From NCBI GenBank assembly GCA_037043455.1, contig JAWPHD010001339.1, positions 1 to 64,000 of the forward strand: a stretch of DNA of 64,000 nucleotides. The letters are read 5' to 3'. Of this stretch, positions 31,130-43,196 are shown in pieces. The DNA comes from Cyrtodaria siliqua (lineage: Eukaryota > Mollusca > Bivalvia > Adapedonta > Hiatellidae). The notes under the pieces are model-generated. The model did no database searches and was not told where the DNA came from. It saw only the letters and a program-made list of their open reading frames with translations. A program made the translations under genes and the position numbers. Every line of letters begins with the position of its first letter. Within the stretch, counting starts at the first letter, position 1.

Positions 31130-32423
31130 CACCAAGCATGCAGTACGTTGCAAAATGATAGGGTCATAACCTCTTTTGATAAACTTTTTTAACAAGTTTA
31201 ACATAGATAGTATAAAAGTGATCATGACCAAGAATCTTACGAAGTTTATAAATCACATCACCATAGAAGTCAGGTTGTGATAGTCCTTGTCGCAGAAGAG
31301 TCCTTAAATTACTTTTATATTTGGAAAGAAGATCAGGGTTACGAAGTTTATGGTAACGGTCACCCTGATTGAGTAGCTTTTTAGTTATACAAAGATTACG
31401 AATATTAAAGTCCTCAACTCGAGTACAAGCTCTTGAAAAACGAATAAGTTGAGACACATATACCCTATAAGAAGTTGCTCGGGGAACATCCCCATCCAAG
31501 TGGGGGTAATTAACAATGTCAAAATGAAAATCATCTCTCTTGTCATAGATTTTGCTAATTATTTGACCATTTTCAATCGATAGATCTAAATCAAGAAAAG
31601 AAGCGTTATTATCAGAGATATTAGCTTTATTAAGCTGAAGTTCTTTAGGATAAATATTATCAACCATAGGTGGAAAGAAAGGGTTGTCAGTGTTCAGTAT
31701 GTCATCCAGATACCGAGAGGTGTCATTAAAAGCTTCAATAACATCTGCCTGGGTATCTGGTGAAAGACCCAACATGAAATCCCTTTCATAACAAAATAAA
31801 AACAAATCTGCGACAAGTGGTGCACAGTTCGTACCCATAGGGATACCAACAATTTGTCTATGCACGGTGGTACCACACCTAACGAAAATAATATCTAATA
31901 GGAAGATGAGTGCTTCACAAACTTCATAGCAAGTCCACATAGTATAATTGTCTAAACTGCCGTTAGTAAAAAACGCTTAAATATTATTACATGCCAAAAA
32001 TGTAGTATTTTCTCTAGCGAATGTTTTTTGAATAAGAGAAAATAGCTTGTCTTTAATAAGATGATGTGGTAAGGTTGTATATAGTGTGGAGAAGTCATAA
32101 GTACTAAGTGATGAAACTTGACCTTTATTGAACATTTTATCAAGAACGTCTCCTGAATTTTTTATAGACCGATTTATCACAATATAGTTTAACGTGATCT
32201 TTAACGGCAGTAAGACAAGAAGTTAAAAGTTTGGAGATGTTTGTTGTGGTGCAGGCACTAGAATTGGAAATAAAGCGAGCCTTATACGGATTTTTATGTA
32301 ATTTAGGAATCCAGTACATGGTAGGCAGTTAATTTTGCTTATCGTTTACACCAGCCTTAAAAGTTGTGCACTGAGTGATATGTGCAACATCATCCTCAGT
32401 AGAATTAACTGGAGTATACGACT
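31130..32423 (-). pseudogene. Penelope-like element reverse transcriptase (broken)
   Basis: Reverse transcriptase of the Penelope-like type. N-terminal block LPTMYWIPKLHKNPYKARFI, then YDFSTLYTTLPHHLI, the longest open part (31,164-31,940, 258 codons) with VGIPMGTNCAPLVADLF, the catalytic SRYLDD motif (residues ~75-80), and YDKRDDFHFDIVNYPHLD, YRVYVSQLIRFSRAC, ITKKLLNQG. The C-terminus continues in another frame as KRGYDPIILQRTACLVVD. Lesions: in-frame stops at about 32,325 and just above 31,940, and frameshifts near 32,170 and 31,175. No GIY-YIG endonuclease is visible downstream, so either it was lost or this is an endonuclease-less type. Not functional as it stands. Confidence 0.88.
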
Positions 32424-32484
32424 TGGTGCTGCCGAGTTCCAGACACAAGTTCAACGCGCTATCCACTAGGCCACACCAGCCCCT
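32424..32484 (-). ncRNA. tRNA-like head abutting the Penelope-like ORF
   Basis: On the minus strand GGCTGGTGTGGCCTAGTGG followed by ATAGCGCGTTGAACTTG is a good D-arm/A box (TGGCCTAGTGG). The sequence then joins reverse-transcriptase coding sequence without a B box, so this is a truncated SINE head or tRNA fragment fused at the 5' edge of the retroelement. Confidence 0.5.
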
Positions 32485-32668
32485 TAAAAATATATGACAC
32501 TAACTATAATACTACTAAATACTATAACATAATATTATATACCATTGGATATGACAGATTATATGCGGTTAATTTTTTATCTACTTTTGAAATTAACATT
32601 TCCGACAAACAGTCTGATAGTCTGACATGTTGAAAATAATATTATATTATATTATTATCTCTACTGAC

Positions 32669-34413
32669 CGAAGGCCAGCAGAGCTTATGGGATGGGGAGT
32701 TGTCCGTCGTCCGTTAACTTTTGCCTCGTTAACACGATAGGCCTTCATTTTCCATCAGATCTTTTTCAAACTTTACCAGATTGTTGATTTCAATGAAAAC
32801 TCGGACGAGCACGAAATCCATTCTCGATTTAGTAAAGCATGCTATATTTTCTGTATTTTTCCTCGTTAAGACGATAGGGACTTCATTTTTCATCCTATAT
32901 TTACCAAATTGTTACTATCAATGAAAGCTTGGATAAGTTTGAAAACCAACCAATTCGGATTAGTAACAATGAAATTATAACCCTTGATTTTGTTCAAAGA
33001 TGATGTATTTCGCCCTAGGAAGACGATGGTCCTTCATTTAGCCGGATTTCAGTGTAACTTTGCAGGGATGATCAGTACCAAGTCTATTTGTATATATCGT
33101 CACTCTGTGCCAGTTGAATGATGGCCCGTTAAAAGTTTTAATACACAAACTTTTTTCTCCTAAACCCCTGGCTGGATTTCAACGAAACTTTTTAGGAATG
33201 ATCAGTACCACGTTTAGTTGTGCATATCGTCGCCGTCTTCTGGATGATTGATTTTTGGTGGAGTTATGGCCCTTTTAAGAATTACATACACATATTTTGT
33301 CCGAACTAGTTCTCCTGAACCCTTGTACGGATTTCAACGAAACTTTTCAGGGATGATTGGTACCAAGCCTAGTTGTGCATGTCATCAAAGTGTTGCGGTT
33401 GAAATATATTTGGCGGAGTTCTGGCGTTTTAAAGGTTTTAATACACAAACTGTGTCCGGTCTAATTCTCCTGAACTCCTGGTCGGATTTCAATGAAAGAT
33501 CAGTATCAAGCCTACTTGTGCATATCATTGCCGTGTTCCAGTCGAACGATTTTTGGCGGAGTTATGGCCCTTTAAAGTAGCTATCCCACCATTTACAACA
33601 TGTGTACACCGTTTCTTAATCTACTGACGACGAGGTATATATAATATACCTATTTGGAGAATCCCAACTATATAGACACATTATAAACCGCTTAAACAAG
33701 CCAGACAAAACCACACAACTGGAGCGTTGATTAAGAGTTACCAACTCATAATTTATTTTACCCATATTCAATCCCGGGTATTTCAAAAATCCTGGAATAG
33801 ACCTACATCAGTATATACCTGAACACCTGGATAGAATTTTGAAAAAAAGGTTTTGTTGTGCAATTTTGCAATTATTTGGAGAGTTAGGTTCTTTAAATGT
33901 TTAATACACAAACATTGTCCAGACTAGTCCCTTCTGAATTCTTGACCGGATTTCAACGAATCTTGGCGGGGATGATGAGTACCAAACCTAGTTGGGCATG
34001 TCATTGCCGTGTTTCAGTTGAATGACAGTTTGTCAGAGTTATGACCCTTTTAGGAAGTTAATACAAAAACATTGTACAGACTATTTCTGGTTAACCTCTA
34101 GCCGGATTTCAGCAAAACTTGGCAGGGATGATGAGTACCAAACTTAGTTGCGCATATCATCGCCGTGTTCTAGTTTAATGAATTTTGGCAGAGTTATGGC
34201 CCTTTAAATGTTTTAATACACTAAATTTGTACAAACTACTTCTCTTGAACCTTTGTCAAGAATTCAGCGAAACATGGCATGGATGATCAGTACAAAGACT
34301 TGTTGCGCATATCATCGCCATGTTCCGGTTGAATTATGTTTTGACGGAGTTATGGCCCCTTATACATAAACTTTATCTTTAGCCAGTAGAGCATCCACAG
34401 GCCCTCTTGGGCC
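32669..34413 (+). repeat. ~150-bp tandem array (GGATTTCAACGAAACTT type)
   Basis: Opens CCGAAGGCCAGCAGAGC with GTCCGTCGTCC and continues as about nine diverged units containing CTCCTGAAC, GGATTTCAACGAAACTT, GGATGATCAGTACCAAG, CGCATATCATCGCCGTG and GGCGGAGTTATGGCCC. It closes near GCCAGTAGAGCATCC and GGCCCTCTTGGGCC. It is a common bivalve interspersed repeat and is interrupted at about 33,573-33,845. Frames across it are artefacts. Confidence 0.9.
33573..33845 (+). mobile_element. Insert with TTAAAGTAGCTATCCC terminus
   Basis: A block of about 270 bases that breaks the tandem array. Its left end reads TTAAAGTAGCTATCCCACC, then ACACCGTTTCT and CTACTGACGACGAGG. The same ~100 bases occur inverted at 49,805-49,918. 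It is either a truncated copy of that family, or the left end of a very large element reaching 49,918. Confidence 0.55.
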
Positions 34414-34417
34414 TCCA

Positions 34418-34548
34418 ATATTATATTATATTATATTATATTATATTATATTATATTATATTATATTATTATATTATATTATATTATATTATATTATATT
34501 ATATATATTATATTATATTATATTATATTATATTATATTATACTCTAT
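34418..34548 (+). repeat. ATTAT microsatellite
   Basis: Nearly uninterrupted TTATA pentanucleotide repeat. The I/Y/L-rich frame across it is an artefact. Confidence 0.97.
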
Positions 34549-34618
34549 TATGTATGCGTGCGTATGATGTTGTTGTTGCTGTTGTTTATTGTTTATACTT
34601 TGTTTATTTCAGCTATTA

Positions 34619-35851
34619 GTCATCATACTATGCGGAGCTGAGAATCAGGCAATTAGATATCCCGGGGACAACGCACCAGTTGATGACTTGGTTCAGTATT
34701 ACTTCAGCAGATTGTATACGTCCAACGAAATTTGCGGTTTCCTTTTGTTCGTTCATGGAATAGTCAGTGTGTTTTAACTTTAAAGAGAATTAAGCGGAGG
34801 CTGAATCTAAGAAGGAAAACCTGTTAGAGTCCACTTGAGAGAATCGTCTCCAAAATAGTTGTAGTTGCATTAAACTGAATTTCAAAACTTGGGCTATAAA
34901 TCTTTATGGCGATTATGAAATGTCACACATGGATTGCGTGTTACTCAAGAAACAGTTAGGTTATGTCTCTTAGCCATCGACCCGGAAGGAGTATCTCTGA
35001 GAAGACAACGTCGTTTGAGAAGGAGAGTGTATTACAATAGAGGTCCTAACTACCTCATACATATTGATGGATACGATAAGTTAAAACCATTCGGTATAGC
35101 TATTCATGCTGCCATCGATGGTTATTCGAGAAAGATTCTGTGGCTGAAAGCAGGTCCTTCAAATAACAATCCAAGATTCATAGCTCGATTTATTTTAGAT
35201 TTTGTCAAGAGACTAGGGAGGGTACCGAGAATGGTACGATCGGATGGGGGTTCTGAAAATGTTGCAGTAAAACATCTTCAGATGTCCCTCAGGATGTATC
35301 ACAAAGACGATATGTCTGGTCGAAAAAGTTTCTTACTGAAAAATCTACTGGAAATCAAAGAATAGAGAGACTATGGGGTAGTCTTAAAATACATTTTACC
35401 AAATACTGGAGAAATTATTTCAGCGATATGCGAGACAGCGGTGTCTTTACTGATACAGACCTATTTCACATCGACTGCGTTCGTTTTTGTTTTCTGTCAA
35501 TTATTCAGAATCAGATCACAGCGAAATGAGGTATTAGTGCCGTCTGATACTCCTGAAGTCATGTACTATCTACCGGAAGCGTTTGGAGCATATGATTACT
35601 CGTTTCCACATCCGTATAATTTACAAACCACTAGAGAACTAGCCAATGAGTAAACAGACGAGTTCCCTGTTAAAGGATGTTCTAATGAATTTCTGCAAAT
35701 TATGGATTGGGTAACAGGAAATGCGAGAAATCAGTTGCCAAATCCTTTAACTCTTGAAGAAGCACTTGATCTTTTTTGTGCGGTAGTTGGCGTATGTGAC
35801 GTGATTCAATCCGATTTTCGTATCATTAATATTTATAGAAACGATAATTGA
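34619..35851 (+). pseudogene. Integrase-like DDE transposase, copy 2 (decayed)
   Basis: Same family as the gene at 16,943-20,351. In order: DDLVQYYFSRLYTSNEICGF, a frameshift, LTLKRIKRRLNLRR, an in-frame TGA near 34,917, then an open stretch (34,934-35,365) with AIDPEGVSLRRQRRLRRRVY, HIDGYDKLKPFG, IDGYSRKILW and VRSDGGSEN. A frameshift near 35,335 leads to GNQRIERLWG (catalytic Glu codon 35,365-35,367) and VRFCFLSIIQ. A further shift leads to VPSDTPEVMYYLPEAFGAYD, a TAA at 35,651, and a readable tail to TGA 35,849-35,851 (EFLQIMDWVTGNARNQLP). All three DDE residues can be read. Unlike copy 1, the DPEG-V junction is continuous, so the first intron is absent. Not functional. Confidence 0.88.
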
Positions 35852-36533
35852 TTGTTGACATTCACCCCTTCCAGTTTGGAATACCACTGACCGCTTGTCT
35901 AGTTTTGTATAATATGTCAATACATCATTGAATACTTTCTAAATATTTTACAAAATCATTCTCCTAAAATGAAAGACAATAGATTGACAGCATAAATATA
36001 CGTCATTAAAATATCCGTTTTAAATGACATTGATTTGTTGTTAACAAACGTACCAGATATTTATCTCATTAGTTTTAATAAAAGTATAATAAACTGAGTA
36101 TATTATAATATCGATGGCATAAAGCAAACAGTGGTTATGTGCATACTTCAGACTTTTGAGAAAATGGACATTAAATATTTGATTTCCAAAGAAAATTCAA
36201 CAATTCACTTTAAGTTTATTATTAATTGAGGGCATTTTTGTACATTAACACTCCATGTTTACAGAAAATATTTTGAAAGTTCAACATGTATTTCATGCCC
36301 AAATAAGGATTAATGTAGATAACTCCTTTTAGCTCTGGCAAATTTTACTAACACTTGCAATTAAAAAGGGGCTATCTGCCATATATCCCTCTGTTGCATT
36401 AAACAACTATACACATTCTTTGAGTGGAAAGTTCTTGCTTGTCATCACTTCTGTTACCAAACTGACTGAATTATCCAGTTTTTGTAAAATGCATGTTTTT
36501 ACTACACAATATCGTTGCCTCATACTTTCTATC
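35852..36533. other. No recognised gene
   Basis: AT-rich sequence between two transposon-derived pseudogenes; only short frames. Confidence 0.5.
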
Positions 36534-37830
36534 CTAGTTCACATCACTGTCTACGTCTACTGCTTTCACATCTGGCTCTGGTAGTTTGTCCTGTACCTTT
36601 AATGATGTTGGTAGCTGTTCATATACGTAATCAAAACAGTCTGGCATTGCTGTTGACCTGCAGAGTGAGGACAAGTCTTGTTTTGTTGGGACAGAAATGG
36701 TTAACTTTTCAGCATATAGATATGTCATCGATGTTGATGCACACTGTCATTCTATTCTTGTAGTCTTCCTCAGTTTTTTTCTTTCCATGAAAGCTTTTCT
36801 GTCAACACCATAGTTAAAGAATATGCTTTCTGGCTGTGAACGTCTTATATCAATCCATTTGATATCCAGTCAGGTTATTTTCTCGCCCGTAGCTGTGCTT
36901 TTCATGTTGGTAGTTATTGACTTTGTGTATGATTTTAAGTCACAAATGTCATCGAACTTGATAGGTATAACAACATATGGATTATTTCGCCTGGTCATTG
37001 CTATAATTGTATCCCACTGTGATGGAACATGCACATTAGTATTCCTTTTAGAATGTGCCATTGCCGCATGCATAGAATCGCACTCCATCTCGGAGTGACA
37101 CCGCTCAGAGAATTTATGCCCGATAGTTTCAATATTCTCATATTTGTGTACTGCATACAGTAATCCAAGTTTTGTCCTCCATATGAAAAACAACCTCTTT
37201 TGTCGTATTTGGCAATGAAATGATAAAATCATTTCCTATTTCTCAAGAACTTCTGCTACCATTTGTTTCATCCCATAACAATCATGTTCCATTTTTATCT
37301 CCAAGGGAGTATATTGAAAGGTTGAATGATGACAAGCAGCGCTTATAGTACACATCTCCATTTTTAGTGTGTGGTGTTGGAAGAACTGATTCTAAATCAA
37401 ATGTTGCTGCAAAATAATATGGGTCATTTATAGCTTTTGCCTTGTCAGTTTTCCTTTCTTTTCTGACTCTCTCTTCTAAAGTTTGATGTAGTTCATACTG
37501 TACATCAAGGTCACTATCTGCTACTCCATGTTCATGGTTTCCTTTGTAAACCCCCCAAAGAGTACATTGGTCCTTTTGGGGTTTATGAAATGGTAGATTG
37601 TACTCGCTTACAAACACATTTTTATAAACATTTAAATTACAAGGCACACTTTCTCTGCTTCTGCAATTGCTTTGATATAGCTCACACATTTTCCTAATGG
37701 ACACATTTGGATCGAGGTACTTTCTCTTCGTATATTTTCCAGTTTAATGCGATGATACAGTTGCAAAAGATTCGATATGATCTCGAACTTCTTTCAATTT
37801 ATCATATGATGTTTGTCACAAAATGTCACG
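36534..37830 (-). pseudogene. Transposon-associated protein remnant (KKDQC/ECDSMH family)
   Basis: Reading leftwards: KLKEVRDHIESFATVSSH, a stop, TGKYTKRKYLDPNVSIRKM, FVSEYNLPFHKPQKDQC, YYFAATFDLESVLPTP, YKRCLSSFNLSIYSLGDK. A frameshift at about 37,282 leads to WDETNGSRSS, then YENIETIGHKFSERCHSEME followed by CDSMHAAMAH, VPSQWDTIIAMTRR and DLKSYTKS. A last open part (36,534-36,728) has LCRSTAMPDCFDYVYEQLP. I recognise this block order from large, repeated protein families in insects, cnidarians and molluscs that behave like transposon genes. I cannot name the enzyme class with confidence. At least one stop and two frameshifts make it inactive. It lies 0.7 kb from integrase-like copy 2 in the opposite orientation. 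Confidence 0.75.
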
Positions 37831-38429
37831 GACAGAGCGTATTGGTCGTATATAGCTCTTGTTAGCATATGTTAGTTACACCCTAATTCATTGTTTAGTT
37901 GAACCAAATTCACAATGTTCATGATATATTCAGGTAACACGGAAAACCGTGCACATTTTAAATGGCCGCCAGAGGGGCCGTTTAATAAGTTTAGTTGTGT
38001 GCTAATGCATGTAAAAGTATAGGTATATCTCCCTTAAACCGCAAAATTGTTTAAAGGTCCTTTCGTATAGATTTTAATACTGCGAATTTAGCCACGTATG
38101 TCACGGACTGAACGGGGGAAATAATGGTTTGGGCGTAACGTTTCTATAAAATCCACTGTCTTCAAGTTCTGGCCGGGATTGCTTGATAGTTGCTTTGTTT
38201 GGAGCAGGAGTTGGACGGCGAAATTCACAGGCAATATGTGGTCATTATTTATTTCATTAACTTTTATCGTACATTTCTATTCAGTGGGCGGCGCCATCTT
38301 GGTTGGCGGTTACGACATCCGGTTGGCTCTTATGTTTCTCAAACATTAACTTGAGACTAGCATATGATTTTGAAGTTACTTTATTAGATGTAATTATTGT
38401 AATTGATCATTAAGTGTAAAACAATATTA

Positions 38430-38760
38430 ATTAGTTGTATAATAGGTACATTAGTTAACATAAGTTGCCGTATAACTCAGTGATTGTAATACACGATTGA
38501 ATTGATAACATTGTATATTAGGTACATTAGTTAACAATGAGATGAGTGACTAGTATAAATGTTCGACGCGTATACATAGCGTTGTATAATATGGGCATTA
38601 GTTGACATACATGTGTGCATGCATAACTCAGTGAGTGTAATAAACGAGTGATTTGATAACGTTGTATATTACATGTATTAGGGACATTGGTAAACAGCGA
38701 CGTACATAGCGTATACATGGCGTTGTAGAATATGTATACATTGCTACTCATCATTAGTAC
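38430..38760 (+). repeat. ~150-170-bp imperfect tandem duplication
   Basis: Two to three units with GATAACATTGTATATTAGG, TACATTAGTTAACA, CATAACTCAGTGAGTGTAAT and GCGTATACAT.GCGTTGTA.AATATG. Confidence 0.75.
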
Positions 38761-38864
38761 AGCTTACATATATTTATTAAATAATGATTTGTTTGGGTGA
38801 TGATAATTATGCAAGATTGTTATGTTTATCAACCGACATCTAAAACGTATGTATAATTACAGCC

Positions 38865-38932
38865 TAAGCCATCCAGGGTTGGATATAAGCCATCCAGGGT
38901 TGGATATAAGTCATCCAGGTTTGGATATAAGC
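38865..38932 (+). repeat. 23-bp tandem repeat, three copies
   Basis: AAGCCATCCAGGGTTGGATA repeated three times with one or two changes. Confidence 0.95.
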
Positions 38933-39619
38933 TTCCACGCATAACGTTAAGAGTGGTGGAGACGGTCCCCGTACCTGTGCAGCATGGCCAGGTTCTAGTA
39001 GCGACAACCCCCGGGACACGAGGTGGGACCGTTATCAGTCCTCACTGGAGGAACATCATCCACAACCTCAGTGGAGGTTAATCATCATACATATCGCGTC
39101 ATCAACCCTTATAGAAGGCATTTGATGACAATCACTCATTGGATTCGCGCATCATCATCTTCATGAGCTCTCGCGCATTACAGTTATCGCACTAGATCAT
39201 AGATCAACATTGTTATAACTTTAACAACACTTTAGTGTCGTATATAATCAGTCGACATATTCAGTATTTGTTACAATATTAAGAACGTCTTAAAAGTTCA
39301 TGAGAACATTCTTTTCATATTTCATCTGCGTATTCGCTTGTTTTTTTTAGATAATTGTATACATATTTATCACATTTTAAAAGTTACATTAAACTTATGT
39401 AAATGCATTCACCGTCATTGATTCTTTCCTGAGTTAGCCCCAACCGATAGGGTCATCCTTTGACAGTGTTTTGTTTTTAGATGACAGTTTTCCTTTCCTA
39501 TCATGTCTAACGAAACATCCGTGAACTTTATTTTTCATTGCATACTCAACTACCTTTTTTTCTATGTTCAGTGTTCCTAAGACAAACTTCTTACAGACTC
39601 TTACATTTTGTGCCTTTTG

Positions 39620-39812
39620 TAACAACGCTAAAGGTAACAATTCCGCTAAATGTAACAACCGCCACTAAAGGTAACAATTCCAACGCTAAAGATAACAACC
39701 TCCGCTAAAGGTAACAATCACCTCTTCCGCTAAAGGTAATAACGCTAACGCTAAAGGTAACAACTTTTCATGTTAACGCTAAAGACAACAACTGTCTACG
39801 CTATGGGTAACA
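39620..39812 (+). repeat. Spaced CGCTAAAGGTAACAA motif array
   Basis: About nine occurrences of CGCTAAAGGTAACAA and close variants, with irregular spacers of 0 to 13 bases rather than a fixed period. Confidence 0.85.
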
Positions 39813-39892
39813 ATGTTTTTCAATATCTACAGTTTCAATGAAAATGTAGTTAACATGTTCTTGTTATTTACTGAAGCATTTGATTCGCGTCC

Positions 39893-40144
39893 AACCGATT
39901 CGAACCGCATCGGCGTTGTCAGAGAGTGTGCTGGTCTCCTACTCGGACACGTGGATTTTCTGCAGGTTCGAATCCCACTGGAAGTCCGACTTGTCAAGTG
40001 AAAAAGTGTCGATTCTTGTGGATGTCGGGATATATACAGTACAGGTTCTTCCCTTGAAAATGGGGTGATCTGCCTCAACCGACCGTCATATATGACCTAA
40101 TATGTGCTAAAATGACGTAAAATACTATTCGAACAAAACAAAAC
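39893..40144 (+). mobile_element. tRNA-derived SINE (family S1), copy 2
   Basis: B-box region GCAGGTTCGAATCCCACTGG, then GAAGTCCGACTTGTCAAGTG, GTGTCGATTCTTGTGGAT, TACAGGTTCTTCCC, GGTGATCTGCCTCAACC, ATGACGTAAAATAC and a CAAAA-type tail. It is collinear with 47,911-48,161. The A box is diverged. Confidence 0.8.
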
Positions 40145-41062
40145 TCCTCTTACATCAAGATCATACCAAATTAAGGTTGTCATCTGCGCCGTTAAGAGTG
40201 GTATATGTATAAGCTGATTAGCTTGTTTAACGATGTAAATAAAACACGTATATGCAGTTTGTGACTGTTTAACTGTGATTTGGTTTCGTTTGGATTTAGT
40301 TCGATTTTAACAAAACATCGGGTTTATTAATAACGCACCCAACTGCTTGAAAACGATTTTTTTTTTGCTATAATGGGTACGATATAATATAGCAAACAGG
40401 GTTTTAAAAAAAAACTTAGATCACAGGTGAGGAGAAAAAAAATAATGCAGACTTGAACCAGTACTATCTCATCTCAGAAACAGTTTACTAAAATGTTAAT
40501 CGAATGATTACACATATATGAAAGGGAAACATGTCACTTTTACAGGTGAACACTTTCTGTATGCCACACACGAAACTTGGCATGCATTTTCAAACAAACC
40601 CTATCGATGTTTTAAAGAACATACGAATGACATTGATAATAATCTACAGTTTACTTCCACTTTGATATTTAGTCCGCAAGTGTTTATTTTGAATCTCCCT
40701 TTAAATACATAAATAAAAGGAAGGGTTGTGTGGTGGGGGGTGGGGGCGCGTGGCGTCAGAGTACATAGTAGTTTGAACTCTGTGAGATAATATAACCTGA
40801 TCGGGTTTATTTCACAATCATCCAGCATCACGTTCATTGATCTCTATATGTAGGGTCTATTATCTCCGTATAGGGTTTTAACAAAAGGTACCTGATAGGT
40901 CACGTACGATGTCTTTCAATGATGTAGGAAACATAAAAAGAGTTTATTCCACCGTATGATAAAATCAGCAAATTGAATTGAACTGAAGCTCTGTCACGTT
41001 CATTCTACATTATTTGAACGGCCACTCATTTCTTTTACGTGAAATACCTAGAACTGAATAAA

Positions 41063-41250
41063 ATGTTGTTTAACGGCTCATCAACAAAGTATAGGTTATT
41101 TAGAGCCGCCCCAGAGAGAGAGGAAGGATACATAGGAATCCGGTAACCTGCCTTACTCTTATTATCGAATAGATTCCTATGGTTCTTTAACGTGCTCGGA
41201 GGATATACCGATACACTGGACCGCCCGGTTTACGTCCCCATTCGACGGAC
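41063..41250 (-). mobile_element. SINE-like repeat (family S2), copy 2
   Basis: Same sequence as 30,308-30,500: GTTTAACGGCTCATCAAC, GGTTATTTAGAGCCGCCCC, AATAGATTCCTATGGTTC, GACCGCCCGGTTTACGTC, with roughly 80-85% similarity by eye. The tail (TTTTATTCAG side) is on the left. Confidence 0.7.
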
Positions 41251-41554
41251 GAAAAATAGAACTGTATTAATCCATGCTCAAGGACTGAACTTACGCCCAA
41301 AATAATTAAGCCTGGCATTGATTGAATAGCCCCTAATTTCTTAAAGAGAAAACTTGGCAGAATATATACATTGGTCCAATATAAATGCAACGGAGTCGAT
41401 GAGCCCATTCTCCTTAGGATTTAGGGCTCGACCTGGCTTGATTTAAATCGCGACTCGCACTTCATTCAACGATTAATTCTGTCATTTATTAGTACATGTA
41501 TACGGTATCTAGTTCATCAATTAATCGTTAGTACAGACGTATACGTCTGGAATT

Positions 41555-41760
41555 CCAACGGGGGTGGCTTTGGCTCATATGCTGGATTTCGTGAGCTCGA
41601 TCCCCGACCGGGTCACACCAAATACTTAACTAGAAGCTCCATTGCTTGACTCTGATGCTATAAGTGTTATGCTATGAATGGTCGGGTCCGATGTCAGTTT
41701 AATGTGACTGGATAAGTCATGTCTACGGCGCGATCCACTTCCATAATATATGTACTATCT
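41555..41760 (+). mobile_element. tRNA-like repeat (possible SINE)
   Basis: GGTGGCTTTGGCTCATATGC resembles an A box/D-arm and GAGCTCGATCCCCGACC a B box, followed by ~130 bases of non-tRNA sequence. Only one copy is in the window, so this is tentative. Confidence 0.4.
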
Positions 41761-43196
41761 ATACATACACACTGCATGTGCCTAGGGGTATTTGAGCATA
41801 TTTGGTCTATTTTATTAATACACAGGGGTTTCAATATACATTCTTACATAATAATAATATTCTGATTAAGAAATCATTTCTGTTTTATCATTTTACATCA
41901 GTATATGTAACAATTCGTTGTGATATAATCACAATAAATTATAAATAAATCATTTGACAACTAACATCATTAACTCTCAAATACCAGAGCTTATCTTAAT
42001 CAGAAGTATTCAGCATGCACATACTTGCATAAAATTATGCACAATTATGCACACGGCTGTTCATTTGACGAACTAACATCAGTGCATTGACCATCACAGC
42101 AGCAGACCCTCTCACTCAGTAATTCTGGTCGGTAACAGCTGATTCATCAACACTATCATGTATATGGATTAATATGGTTAAATCTAAATGCCTGCCAGTC
42201 TCGAAGAATATATTTTCTACACCCAAACACACTCTGTACAATTTGAATAATTGCCATTCCGTCGAAAATGATGCTTTCCTGTTCATCGATACTCCTTAAC
42301 ACCGATATTGGTGGATATTTTTTCCTCATATTTTCCATGATATCGGCCTTTTGTTTGCAACAATTTTCCATCATCACAAAACTAAGTCAATGGTACAGGT
42401 GCATTCTCAAAAGTCATAACTCTTTCCAGATGCGTATTTTTTAATTAGTGTATGGTTATAAGCCCTAATACCCGTATTATTAGCCGTAATTTTAATACTT
42501 TCTATAAACTTTAAAATTTTGTTTGATAAAAATCTGACTCGACGACCCCTCTTTATTTTTACATTTATCAAAGTAGGGGAATTTCAACGAATGTGATGGC
42601 ATAGAAAAATATATATGTCATCACGCTTACTTTTAAGTAAAAAAGCGATAACATGTAAAAATCCTCCCGATTTTGTAGTCGCCGCGTGGTACCCGTTACG
42701 TAAAGAAATGCACACACGATAAAGAGATATAGCTGTTTTTTTTTAAATAAATTACGTGCATTACGTTTGTCAATCATTGTGCTTCCAAATGATGTGCTTT
42801 TTTTAACTTTTGACTAAATTCTAGTACATTTCTCGTACGAAAACGGTTAAAATTCGTCGTTACAAATAGGCACCACCAGAGGGCGCTATTTAGGAATCCG
42901 ATGTTTATTTTAAACAATTTAAAATTAGTACTGATGGGAAAGCAGAAACAATAACCTACATACAGGTAAAACATTGTCACAATATGCGCGATTTTGATTA
43001 TTCTCAAGTTACACCCGCCAGCTACCTTAAATCACTCTAAATAAAAAACTGAAGCTGTATTTGATATAATGGATCACGCATATTAGTCTCTAAACACTCA
43101 GAGGATACTTATTGATACAAATGGATAATTACGTTGACTAATTAAACAAACTAAAAAGTCGCCTCGACTACAAATCAGTAATGTTATTAACTTAAC
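41761..43196. other. No recognised gene
   Basis: AT-rich. A minus-strand frame at 42,156-42,377 (with KADIMENMRKKYPPISVL and IIFDGMAIIQ) has protein-like composition but I cannot tie it to a family. Confidence 0.4.

Noticed and set aside
34407..34619. 70-codon frame over ATTAT repeat
   Set aside because: Pure microsatellite translation.
42156..42377. 73-codon minus-strand frame (FDGMAIIQ)
   Set aside because: Composition looks protein-like, but there is no second block or recognised family. Kept only as a note in the spacer entry.
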